From CANNDT01 sp945876205 (GTDB lineage Bacteria > Acidobacteriota > Vicinamibacteria > Vicinamibacterales > UBA2999): a DNA stretch of 64,000 nt. The notes below the pieces were generated by a model, which worked only from the letters and a program-made list of their open reading frames with translations, made no database searches and was not told where the DNA came from. The stretch is from positions 1 through 64,000 of the forward strand of contig CANNDT010000005.1 in NCBI GenBank assembly GCA_947503365.1, read 5' to 3'. This document shows positions 17,964 through 25,828 of the stretch, piece by piece. A program made the position numbers and the translations under genes. Every line of letters starts with the position of its first letter. Positions within the stretch are counted from its first letter, which is position 1.

Positions 17964-18143
17964 ATGGGCGAGGCCCGGTTGTGCGTGCTGTGCCGCACGC
18001 GTGCGGTCGAGGACCGGTGGCGGCCGTTCTGTAGCGAACGGTGCCGCAACGAGGACCTGGCGCGCTGGGCGGATGGCCGCTACAGCGTCCCCGGTGCACC
18101 GTTGCCCGATCCCGATTCCAGCGCCGACCCTGACCAGGACTAA
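17964..18143 (+). CDS. yacG: YacG-family zinc-finger DNA gyrase inhibitor
   Basis: 59 aa small protein. CVLC near the N-terminus and CSERC in RPFCSERCRNEDLARWADG form the four-Cys zinc site; the stretch FCSERC...DLARWADGRY is the YacG hallmark, followed by PG and an acidic disordered tail. Known: E. coli YacG binds GyrB and inhibits gyrase. Lies between phoU and gltA on the same strand; usually yacG is near coaE, which is not seen here. Preceded by TAGAAT, so it may have its own leaderless transcript. Confidence 0.88.
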   Translation: MGEARLCVLCRTRAVEDRWRPFCSERCRNEDLARWADGRYSVPGAPLPDPDSSADPDQD

Positions 18144-18173
18144 ACTTCTTCTCCCAAGGCGTGCTCCTCAGTT

Positions 18174-19466
<1,293 letters not shown>

Positions 19467-19510
19467 CGGTGCGACGGTGCGCGGGTGCGACGGTGCGATG
19501 GTGGGTGGTG
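19467..19510 (+). repeat. Minisatellite (GGTGCGAC type) at gene junction
   Basis: Imperfect tandem copies of GGTGCGAC, GGTGCGCG and GGTGGGTG lie exactly between gltA and the next gene and encode the first residues of its signal peptide. Confidence 0.5.
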
Positions 19511-20380
19511 GTCATGACGCTTGTTGCCGCCACCGCTGACGCGCAGACCGCCAGGCGCTTTGACAGCGGTGAAGCGTGGGAGCACCTGCGGCAGCAGGTG
19601 TCGTTTGGGCCCCGGCCGTCGGGGTCCGCTGCGCTTGCCCAGTGCCGGCAGTACATCCTCGCGCAGCTGAAGGCCGCCGGCATGACCGCTCGCGAGGACG
19701 CGTTCGACTCGGAGACGCCGCTCGGACGCGTCCGGATGGTCAACGTCATCGCGACCATTCCTGGCCGCCGCACGGACCGCATCGTCCTCGCCACCCATTA
19801 CGACACCAAACTGTTCAGGGAGTTCCGCTTCGTCGGCGCCAGCGATGGCGCGTCGTCGACGGCGGCGGTGCTCGAGCTCGGACGCGTCCTGAAGGCGCAG
19901 CAGAACGAATACACGATCGAGCTGGTGTTCTTCGATGGCGAGGAAGCGGTCGTCGAGTGGCGCGCCGGTGACAACACCTACGGCAGCCGGCACTACGTGG
20001 ACGCGGCGAAGAAGGCCGGAACGCTGGCCAGCCTGAAGGCGTTCATCCTGCTCGACATGATTGGCGATCGCAACCTGAACATCCGGCGCGATTCCAACTC
20101 GACGAAATGGCTCACCGATTTCGTCTGGACTTCGGCACGCAAGCTTGGCTACGCGTCGAGCTTTCCGAATGACGAGACCACCATCGACGACGACCACATG
20201 CCATTCGTGCAGGCGGGCGTGCCGTCGGTCGACATCATCGATCTCGACTACCCCGCCTGGCACACCGTGCAGGACGACCTCGACCACGTGAGCGCCCGCA
20301 GCCTGCAGGTGGTCGGCGATGTCGTCCTCGAATCACTGCCTGAAATCCAGAAGCGCCTGGTGGCAACGTCCGCCCGCTGA
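19469..20380 (+). CDS. Secreted M28-family, glutaminyl-peptide cyclotransferase-like protein
   Basis: 303 aa from GTG 19469, which gives a complete signal peptide (VVVMTLVAATADA, cleavage before QTARR); GTG 19493 and ATG 19514 are alternatives. The catalytic domain shows ATHYDTK, FVGASDGASSTAA, FFDGEEAV, NTYGSRHYVD, LLDMIGD, DDDHMPFVQAGVPSVDII and PAWHTVQDDLDH. These match animal/plant-type glutaminyl cyclases (QC), which turn N-terminal Gln into pyroglutamate on one zinc ion, more closely than the aminopeptidases. Proposed role: modification of secreted protein N-termini; several secreted proteins here have Gln after the signal peptide. Aminopeptidase activity cannot be excluded. Confidence 0.75.
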   Translation: MRRCAGATVRWWVVVMTLVAATADAQTARRFDSGEAWEHLRQQVSFGPRPSGSAALAQCRQYILAQLKAAGMTAREDAFDSETPLGRVRMVNVIATIPGRRTDRIVLATHYDTKLFREFRFVGASDGASSTAAVLELGRVLKAQQNEYTIELVFFDGEEAVVEWRAGDNTYGSRHYVDAAKKAGTLASLKAFILLDMIGDRNLNIRRDSNSTKWLTDFVWTSARKLGYASSFPNDETTIDDDHMPFVQAGVPSVDIIDLDYPAWHTVQDDLDHVSARSLQVVGDVVLESLPEIQKRLVATSAR

Positions 20381-20400
20381 GGCTCCTGTTCGCCCCACGG

Positions 20401-20451
20401 GCCACGGAGACACGGAGGCGACACCTCACGATCCCTCCGTGCCTCCGCGGC
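20401..20451. repeat. Inverted repeat of family A (short copy)
   Basis: GCCACGGAGACACGGAGG (20401-20418) pairs with CCTCCGTGCCTCCGCGGC (20434-20451), 16 of 18 positions, around a 15-nt loop. Same CCACGGAGA theme as 6395-6543. Confidence 0.8.
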
Positions 20452-20571
20452 TTATCTGCACGTTCTCAATCGAGGGGCGCTGGGTGTGCGCAGCCCGGCG
20501 GATCGTCTGTAACAACGGTCGTCGTCGCTATCGTGCATACCTGCATCCTGTTCCCGGATACCAGCAGGGCC

Positions 20572-20618
20572 CGCGCGTATCCGCGGGGCAACTCTTTCAC
20601 GCTCGCGCGTATCCACGG
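20572..20618 (+). repeat. Direct repeat CGCGCGTATCCNCGG
   Basis: Two 15-nt copies differing at one base start about 32-33 nt apart (one at about 20572, one at about 20604) in the gap before the cupin gene. Spacing is close to three helical turns, so an operator pair is possible. Confidence 0.4.
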
Positions 20619-20767
20619 CAGGAGCCCAGGCGGTTGCCCGTGCTAAGCTCCCGCGTTGTCTGCCCCTTGCCGCGATCGGACTCTTACTCCGCGAGCGAAG
20701 TAGCCCGCGAGCAGTCCGCTCGGGGGCTCACACGAGCTGCACCAGACGGCACAAAGGGACGCGACAC

Positions 20768-21280
20768 ATGCGAATCATCATCGGAAGCCTGACGGCTCTG
20801 CTCATGGCGTCCTCGGTGGCGGCGCAGGCGCCCCTCGGCGCCACCGACATCACCGCCGCGGAGGTGCAGGCGTTCCTCAAGACGGCTCCCCGTGACCGCA
20901 ACTCCGATCGGCCGATTCGCGTGGTGGACTCCGGGGGATATCGAACGGCGGTATTTGGTATCTTCCGGCCGAAGAACGCACCGATCACCTCAACCGCCCA
21001 TCACACCAAGGCGACCGAGGTCTATTACATGCTCGACGGCACCGGCGTGCTGGTCACCGGTGGCACGCAGCGTCCGGCAGCGACGCCACGTCCGTCGACG
21101 CTCGGCAACTGGACCGACCTGGGCAGCACAGGCATCGAGGGTGGCGTGGCGCGTCGCGTCAGCAAGGGAGACGTGGTCATTATTCCCGGCGGCGTGCCAC
21201 ATGGGTGGCGGAGCGTCGAAGGCGACATCACCTACCTGATCATTCGTGCCGATCCCGACAACCAGATTCCGCTGAAGTAG
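20768..21280 (+). CDS. Secreted cupin-domain protein
   Basis: 170 aa. Sec signal peptide MRIIIGSLTALLMASSVAA then Gln. Single cupin with motif 1 around AHHTKATEVYYMLDGTG and motif 2 GDVVIIPGGVPHGW, which supply His/Glu metal ligands. Substrate unknown. AAAGGGA lies upstream of the ATG. Monocistronic, convergent with the LeuA-family gene. Confidence 0.78.
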   Translation: MRIIIGSLTALLMASSVAAQAPLGATDITAAEVQAFLKTAPRDRNSDRPIRVVDSGGYRTAVFGIFRPKNAPITSTAHHTKATEVYYMLDGTGVLVTGGTQRPAATPRPSTLGNWTDLGSTGIEGGVARRVSKGDVVIIPGGVPHGWRSVEGDITYLIIRADPDNQIPLK

Positions 21281-21321
21281 GCTGGCGGCCTGCGTATTCC
21301 TACCGGGTTACCTGACCGTGG

Positions 21322-22569
21322 TCACGCGTCCAGCCGTGTGGAGGCGTAGGCGCGTGCGTGCGCGACTTCGGTGAGAATGTCCTGCTCGGTGAGGACCGTC
21401 GTCGAGCTCTTCGCGCGACGGAAGATGCGATCCACCATCTCTTCGTCGGCCGTCACGCCGTGACGCTCGAGCCAGAAGACCACGTTGGAGCGGCCCGACA
21501 TCGGCCCGACTTCGATCTCCTGCGCGCGGCCAACCATGCGGGCCGGCACGCCTGAGTACACGGCGTCCATCAGCTCGGGATCCTGCTTGCGGAACGCCTT
21601 GACGACCGCCGCCGCGTGCACGCCGGTGGCGGTGCGGAACGCATCCCGGCCGAACACCGGGTAGTTGTCGGGCACCGGCTCGCCGGTGGCCTCGGAGACC
21701 GCCTGCACCAGGTCGTTCAGGCGCGTCAGGTCGCGCTCGATCCAACCGAGCAGCACGAGGTTCACCATCAGCAGATCCATCGCCGTGTTGCCGACGCGCT
21801 CGCCAATGCCGAGAATCGTCCCGTGCACGCGCGAGGCGCCCGCTTCGAGCGCGAACAGGCTGTTCGCGGTGCCGATGCCGCGATCGTTGTGTCCGTGCCA
21901 GTCGATGCCGATGCCGGGCGCGCCCGCCTCCTCGATGGTGCGCTTCGCAAACCGGACGACCGCGCGTGTGCCGTCGGGAGTCGAATGCCCGACGGTATCG
22001 GCGATGCAGATGCGCGATGCGCCGGAATGCACGGCGCTCGTGAAGAGCCGCCGCAGCGTCTCGGGGTCTGAGCGGGTCGTGTCCTCGGTGACATACATCA
22101 CCCTGAGCCCCTCGCGGACGCCGAAGGCGATCGCCTCCTCCGTGCACCGTTGGAGATGATCGACCGTCCAGTCCTCGGCGTAGCGGCGAATCGGGCTCGA
22201 GCCGATGAAGCAGCAGCATTCGATCGGAAGTCCCGTGCGCTGCTGGATCTCCGCGATCGGCTGGATGTCGCTGATCATCGTCCGCGCCGCGCAATTGGCC
22301 TGGATCTTCATCCGGCTGTCGACGATCTCTTGCGCAAGCCGCTCCACGTCGCGCACCACCTGCGGGCCAGCGCCGGGCAAGCCGATGTCGGCGGTGTCGA
22401 CCCCGATGCGGTCGAGCAGATGAAGGATGTGCAGCTTCTGATCGATCGAGGGCGTGCGGACCGACGGGGACTGCAGTCCGTCGCGCAGCGTCTCGTCATT
22501 GAGCATGACGACGGGTGGCGGCGCGCCAGGCGATTGCCGGTTCCAGTCGTAGATGAGCGCCTTATTCAC
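21322..22569 (-). CDS. LeuA-family (DRE-TIM) aldol-type carboligase
   Basis: 415 aa from GTG 22569, preceded by GAGGAGG (strong Shine-Dalgarno); the frame is open to 22593. The DRE-TIM barrel has NDETLRDGLQSPSV at the start, IGLPGAGPQ, and metal ligands HGHNDRGIGTANS with GTILGIGERVGNTAMDLL. It fits the 2-isopropylmalate / citramalate / homocitrate synthase group; length is shorter than LeuA with its regulatory domain and longer than HMG-CoA lyase. Exact substrate not determinable. Start overlaps a small upstream membrane-protein gene. Confidence 0.8.
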   Translation of the reverse strand: MNKALIYDWNRQSPGAPPPVVMLNDETLRDGLQSPSVRTPSIDQKLHILHLLDRIGVDTADIGLPGAGPQVVRDVERLAQEIVDSRMKIQANCAARTMISDIQPIAEIQQRTGLPIECCCFIGSSPIRRYAEDWTVDHLQRCTEEAIAFGVREGLRVMYVTEDTTRSDPETLRRLFTSAVHSGASRICIADTVGHSTPDGTRAVVRFAKRTIEEAGAPGIGIDWHGHNDRGIGTANSLFALEAGASRVHGTILGIGERVGNTAMDLLMVNLVLLGWIERDLTRLNDLVQAVSEATGEPVPDNYPVFGRDAFRTATGVHAAAVVKAFRKQDPELMDAVYSGVPARMVGRAQEIEVGPMSGRSNVVFWLERHGVTADEEMVDRIFRRAKSSTTVLTEQDILTEVAHARAYASTRLDA

Positions 22570-22840
22570 GGCTCCTCCTCGAACCCGGAACAAGGAACCG
22601 GGAACCGAGAACGCCGATCAGCATGACGCCGCCAGACCATGCCAGGGCGTCTCGTAACGAACGCCGTATCGCGGGCTCCATGCTCTCTTCGATGGTGACA
22701 GGCGCGGCTCGTCCGGCAAGCGCCGCGCGCTGCCGCGCGACGTAGTCACGCGCACCTGACGCGGTGGCGCGATCCTGTACGACGGCGAAGACCACCAGCG
22801 CCGCGATGAACGTCACGCCGAGGACCGCTCGGGCCCGCAT
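22562..22840 (-). CDS. Small two-helix membrane protein, unknown function
   Basis: 92 aa. Hydrophobic segments at about 5-20 and 68-85 flank a charged middle part. I do not recognise a family. Its 3' end overlaps the start of the LeuA-family gene by 8 nt and is made of GGTTCC minisatellite repeats, encoding GSRFLVPGSRRSRE. TATAAT ends 6 nt before the ATG, supporting transcription. May be a real leader gene or spurious. Confidence 0.45.
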   Translation of the reverse strand: MRARAVLGVTFIAALVVFAVVQDRATASGARDYVARQRAALAGRAAPVTIEESMEPAIRRSLRDALAWSGGVMLIGVLGSRFLVPGSRRSRE

Positions 22841-22846
22841 GAGTCG

Positions 22847-22852
22847 ATTATA
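22847..22852 (-). promoter_or_regulatory. -10 hexamer TATAAT, leaderless position
   Basis: A perfect TATAAT ends 6 nt before ATG 22840 on the minus strand. No -35 found and no Shine-Dalgarno. Confidence 0.55.
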
Positions 22853-22936
22853 CGGCCGACCTTCCGACTGGGCGTGGCTCTTGCTATCTCGGTATGCGAT
22901 TCCGAAGCCGGCATCCGCGAACAGGAGAACCAGCCC

Positions 22937-23359
22937 ATGCATATCCGTGACGTCATGACCCCGAACCCGCGTTATGTGTCGCCCGACGACAGCATTCAGA
23001 GCGCCGCGCAGATCATGCGCGACGCGGACACCGGCGTCGTGCCCGTCTGTGACAACGGCCGCACCGTCGGCATCGTTACCGACCGTGACATCGTCGTGCG
23101 CGCCATCGCCGAAGGCCAGACCGGCGGGACCGTGCGCGACATCGCCACACACGATGTCATCTCCGCCAGTCCCGACATGTCAACGCGTGAAGCGGCCGAG
23201 CTCATGAGCGACCATCAGGTGCGCCGACTGCCCGTCGTCGACGGGGACCGCCTGGTTGGCATCGTCTCGCTCGGTGACCTGGCCGTAAAAGAAGCCAAGG
23301 ACAGCCGTGTCGGAGACACGCTGGAGCACATTTCCGAGGGCGTGAAAGAGCGCGGGTAG
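22937..23359 (+). CDS. Paired CBS-domain protein
   Basis: 140 aa from ATG 22937 with AGGAG 9 nt upstream; the open frame to 22874 lacks such support. Two CBS repeats, HIRDVMTPNPRYVSPDDS (about 2-60) and VRDIATHDVISASPDMS (about 65-125), each with the xxGhhTDRDhh type ending (VGIVTDRDIVVRA, VGIVSLGDLAVKE). Family role: adenosyl-ligand sensing; no catalytic partner is fused. Function unknown beyond that. Confidence 0.85.
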   Translation: MHIRDVMTPNPRYVSPDDSIQSAAQIMRDADTGVVPVCDNGRTVGIVTDRDIVVRAIAEGQTGGTVRDIATHDVISASPDMSTREAAELMSDHQVRRLPVVDGDRLVGIVSLGDLAVKEAKDSRVGDTLEHISEGVKERG

Positions 23360-23367
23360 GAAGGAAG

Positions 23368-23457
23368 GCGCGCACCCTGAAGGGCGCGCGCTACAAGTGA
23401 TAGACCAATCGCTTGTAGCGCGTGGCCTTCAGGCCACGCGGTCGTGAAGGCCGCGGG
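23368..23457. repeat. Long inverted repeat between convergent genes (family B)
   Basis: Left arm 23368-23401 contains CCCTGAAGGGCGCGCGCTAC and AAGTGAT; right arm 23408-23439 is its complement (ATCGCTTGTAGCGCG then GGCCTTCAGGCC). Each arm has its own internal palindrome around CCTGAAGG / CCTTCAGG. A partial third copy (GGTCGTGAAGGCCGCGG) follows at 23440-23457. Located between CBS and DUF6152 genes. Confidence 0.8.
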
Positions 23458-23468
23458 AACCGTTCTAT

Positions 23469-23858
23469 TTACTGGCCCAAGTCGGCGACGAACAGCGACT
23501 TGCCCGCCGAGTTGACGATGGAGTTGGCAATCGCGCGCGTCGTCACGGCCCGGCCACCAAAGCCAGATACCGATACCGCTTCACCGACGGTGAGCGTCTT
23601 GCGTGACCAGCCGCTCCGCTCGAGTGCGAGCGTGCTCGCCATTTCGAAGTTCCAGGTCGTGACCGTCCCCTTCTCGTCCTTCACGTCCACGTAGAAGTGG
23701 GTGTGAGGGTTCGTCCATTCCACCTTCGAGACGACACCTTTTACCGAAATCGGCTTTTTCGCGTCGTACTCGACAGGCCATGAATGATGGGCGATGGCCG
23801 GCATCGCAAGGGCGAGCACGCCCAGGGCGGCCAGGATGAAGCCAAACTTGGTTCTCAT
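23469..23858 (-). CDS. DUF6152-type secreted protein
   Basis: 129 aa from ATG 23858, with GGAGGAG 8 nt upstream. Signal peptide MRTKFGFILAALGVLALA with cleavage after AIA, then HHSWPVEYD, the conserved start of the DUF6152 family, followed by an OB-like beta-rich domain (KGVVSKVEWTNPHTHFYVDV). Function unknown; common in Acidobacteria and Proteobacteria. Confidence 0.8.
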   Translation of the reverse strand: MRTKFGFILAALGVLALAMPAIAHHSWPVEYDAKKPISVKGVVSKVEWTNPHTHFYVDVKDEKGTVTTWNFEMASTLALERSGWSRKTLTVGEAVSVSGFGGRAVTTRAIANSIVNSAGKSLFVADLGQ

Positions 23859-23939
23859 TTCCGGGACTCCTCCAAAGAAGGATTTGACCTTCGTGGGCAT
23901 TATGGGTGCTACCGCCCCAGACGGTCAACTGGCGAACCG

Positions 23940-24143
23940 CTACTGTGTGAAATACCAGATCGCGGTCAGCGCGAGCACGATCACGACGACGATCGTGACC
24001 ATCGGCAACGGCGATCGGCGAGGACGATTGAAGAGCGGGCCGTCGGCCGGGGGCTTGATGCGCGGCTCGGTGGTCGCGTTGCCGCATCGATAGCAGATGA
24101 GTGCCTTGTCGGCGATCTCTGTGCCGCAGTGTTTGCAGAGCAT
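23940..24143 (-). CDS. Zinc-ribbon plus C-terminal membrane anchor
   Basis: 67 aa. CKHCGTEIADKALICYRCG is a classic two-CxxC zinc ribbon; a Pro/Arg linker leads to one C-terminal helix (MVTIVVVIVLALTAIWYF). Small ribbon/TM proteins of this type are widespread and of unknown function. Start is 27 nt from that of the divergent rhomboid gene. Confidence 0.75.
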   Translation of the reverse strand: MLCKHCGTEIADKALICYRCGNATTEPRIKPPADGPLFNRPRRSPLPMVTIVVVIVLALTAIWYFTQ

Positions 24144-24157
24144 CGTGCCTGGTAATG

Positions 24158-24163
24158 TACTCT
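24158..24163 (+). promoter_or_regulatory. -10-like hexamer TACTCT, leaderless position
   Basis: TACTCT ends 7 nt before ATG 24171 of the rhomboid gene; no Shine-Dalgarno. Confidence 0.35.
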
Positions 24164-24170
24164 AGCCTCG

Positions 24171-24842
24171 ATGATCCCGCTGCGTGACGTCATCCCATCG
24201 CGGACGACGCCGTACACCACCGTCACGCTGATCGTCCTGAACATTCTCGTCTTCCTGTATCAGTTCGCGCTCGGCGAGCAGGTCAACGACTTCATCCTGC
24301 ACTACGGCCTCGTCCCCGCGGCATTTTCCTGGGTCGCCGTCTTCACGTCGATGTTCCTGCACGGCGGATTCCTGCACGTCGGCGGAAACATGCTCTACCT
24401 CTGGATCTTCGGCGACAACGTCGAAGACCGCGTGGGGCACGGGCGCTTCCTGGTCTTCTACCTGCTGTGCGGCATCGCGGCGGCGCTGGCGCAAGCGATC
24501 ATCAATCCCGATTCGGTGGTGCCGATGGTGGGCGCCAGCGGCGCTGTCGCCGGCGTGATGGGCGCGTACTTCGTTCTCTACCCGCACTCCCGCGTCGTGA
24601 CCCTCATCCCCCTGTTCGTGTATTTCCATGTGATGGAAGTGCCGGCGATCTTCTTTCTGGGCATCTGGTTCCTGATGCAGTTTCTCAACGGCGTCGGATC
24701 AATCGCGACCGCCGTTCCCGGCCAGGCCGGCGGCGGCATCGCCTTCTGGGCCCACGTCGCCGGATTCCTCGCCGGCATGATCGGCGTGCTCGTCTTCAGA
24801 CGCCCGGAACGTCAACGTGTGGAGTGGTGGCACGATAAGTAG
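24171..24842 (+). CDS. Rhomboid-family intramembrane serine protease
   Basis: 223 aa, six membrane segments. Catalytic Ser in GASGAVAGVMGAYF and catalytic His in WAHVAGFLAGM; the LxxH-like FLHGGFLHVGGNMLYLWIFGDN segment is conserved. Cleaves membrane proteins within or near transmembrane helices; substrate unknown. Convergent with the caspase-fold gene, 5 nt away, with a perfect hairpin between them. Confidence 0.9.
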   Translation: MIPLRDVIPSRTTPYTTVTLIVLNILVFLYQFALGEQVNDFILHYGLVPAAFSWVAVFTSMFLHGGFLHVGGNMLYLWIFGDNVEDRVGHGRFLVFYLLCGIAAALAQAIINPDSVVPMVGASGAVAGVMGAYFVLYPHSRVVTLIPLFVYFHVMEVPAIFFLGIWFLMQFLNGVGSIATAVPGQAGGGIAFWAHVAGFLAGMIGVLVFRRPERQRVEWWHDK

Positions 24843-24845
24843 AGC

Positions 24846-24866
24846 AATCAGGATCTCGTCCTGATT
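24846..24866. terminator. Hairpin at the rhomboid/caspase-like junction
   Basis: AATCAGGA and TCCTGATT form a perfect 8-bp stem with a TCTCG loop directly behind two convergent stop codons. The U-tracts are short on both strands, so it is only a moderate intrinsic terminator. Confidence 0.45.
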
Positions 24867-25828
24867 TGCTGCGCGATCCGCGCAAGCTGTATCAGGATAT
24901 TCTCGAGCTCGGCCTGATACGCCGCGTCTGACATCGTCGGCTTCCGCTCTTTCAGGTCTTCGAGCTGCGACTCGAGCCGCACGCGCTGGCGCTCGAGCGA
25001 GGCAATCGCGGCATCGGCGCTGACCGAACCGGGCTCGGGATCGAGATAGACGGTTCGCGCCAGCCTGCCGTCCTGGCCTGGTGCTTCCGCTTCGCGGCCC
25101 ACCTTGTCTCCATCGTCATCGAGCAGCGGCCGCTCGGTGGAGAGCTGGCCGCGCTGGTCGTAGTAGTCCTTCACCCCGGCGCTCGCCGCGGCAAACGCTT
25201 CCCAGATCGAGACGCGCCCGTTCTTGTCCAGGTCGCTCGATGGAGTGCCGAGGGCCTGCACGAAGTACTCAGGAAACACCGTCGCAAACCGCTGCGCGGC
25301 CGAGTCGGTGGCGGTGATGACGACGCGTCCCCGCTGCGAGAGCTCCTCGAGAAAGGGGAAGCTCGACTCGGTCGTGTTGACGACGATCAGGCGGCCGGCG
25401 ATCGCGTCAAGCAGGCCCTTCCACTCGGCGGCACTGAGATCGGGCCCGACGAGATTGAACTTGGCGTCGGTGCCGTCGAAGGTCCCGTGACCGAGCAACA
25501 CGAGCAGCAGCGTGTCGTCGCGTGTCAGCCGGCGACGGAGGTCGGCGAGCAGATTCCGAAGATTGTCAGCAGTCGCCTGCGATGTGCCTTTACTCTCCTC
25601 ATCGAGCACCGCGACATTCGCATCATCGAACGTAAACGTGGTCTTGAGCGCCACGGCGAGACCAGCCCGCCACTTCTGGTGCTGCGCCGCGTACTTCTCA
25701 CCACCAGCCGCGCCAGAGACGATCACCGCGTACCGCTCTCCTGCGGCCGCGATCGTCGGCAACAACATCACCAAGAGAAAGAGCCAGATTGGGAGTTGGA
25801 GCATTGGGCGTTGGGAGTTGACACTCAT
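24848..25828 (-). CDS. Secreted caspase/C13-fold protein lacking the catalytic Cys, with EF-hand-like loop
   Basis: 326 aa from ATG 25828, overlapping the stop of the upstream gene (ATGA). Signal peptide (LPIWLFLLVMLLPTIAAAG). The fold resembles caspase/legumain-type hydrolases: YAVIVSGA, then LLLVLLGHGTFDG with His114, then strand RLIVVNTTESSF, where a catalytic Cys would be expected and Asn-Thr-Thr is found. Residues 199-210 (DLDKNGRVSIWE) fit a Ca-binding EF-hand loop with all ligand positions. C-terminal coiled coil (about 265-325). Last gene of the MoxR operon. Either a pseudoprotease or a sensor/adaptor; not assignable further. Confidence 0.7.
   Translation of the reverse strand: MSVNSQRPMLQLPIWLFLLVMLLPTIAAAGERYAVIVSGAAGGEKYAAQHQKWRAGLAVALKTTFTFDDANVAVLDEESKGTSQATADNLRNLLADLRRRLTRDDTLLLVLLGHGTFDGTDAKFNLVGPDLSAAEWKGLLDAIAGRLIVVNTTESSFPFLEELSQRGRVVITATDSAAQRFATVFPEYFVQALGTPSSDLDKNGRVSIWEAFAAASAGVKDYYDQRGQLSTERPLLDDDGDKVGREAEAPGQDGRLARTVYLDPEPGSVSADAAIASLERQRVRLESQLEDLKERKPTMSDAAYQAELENILIQLARIAQQIRTRS
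25793..25824. repeat. TTGGGAGTTGGAG minisatellite
   Basis: Imperfect repeats of TTGGGAGTTGG / GCGTTGGG within the start of the caspase-fold gene; encodes part of its signal-peptide n-region (NSQRPMLQLPIW). Related repeats are at 47322-47418. Confidence 0.5.

Larger units (their letters stand above)
20381..20767. other. 387-bp non-coding gap
   Basis: Holds the palindrome at 20401-20451 and a direct repeat at about 20572-20618. The rest shows no credible reading frame, and no RNA fold or promoter I would call. Confidence 0.6.
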
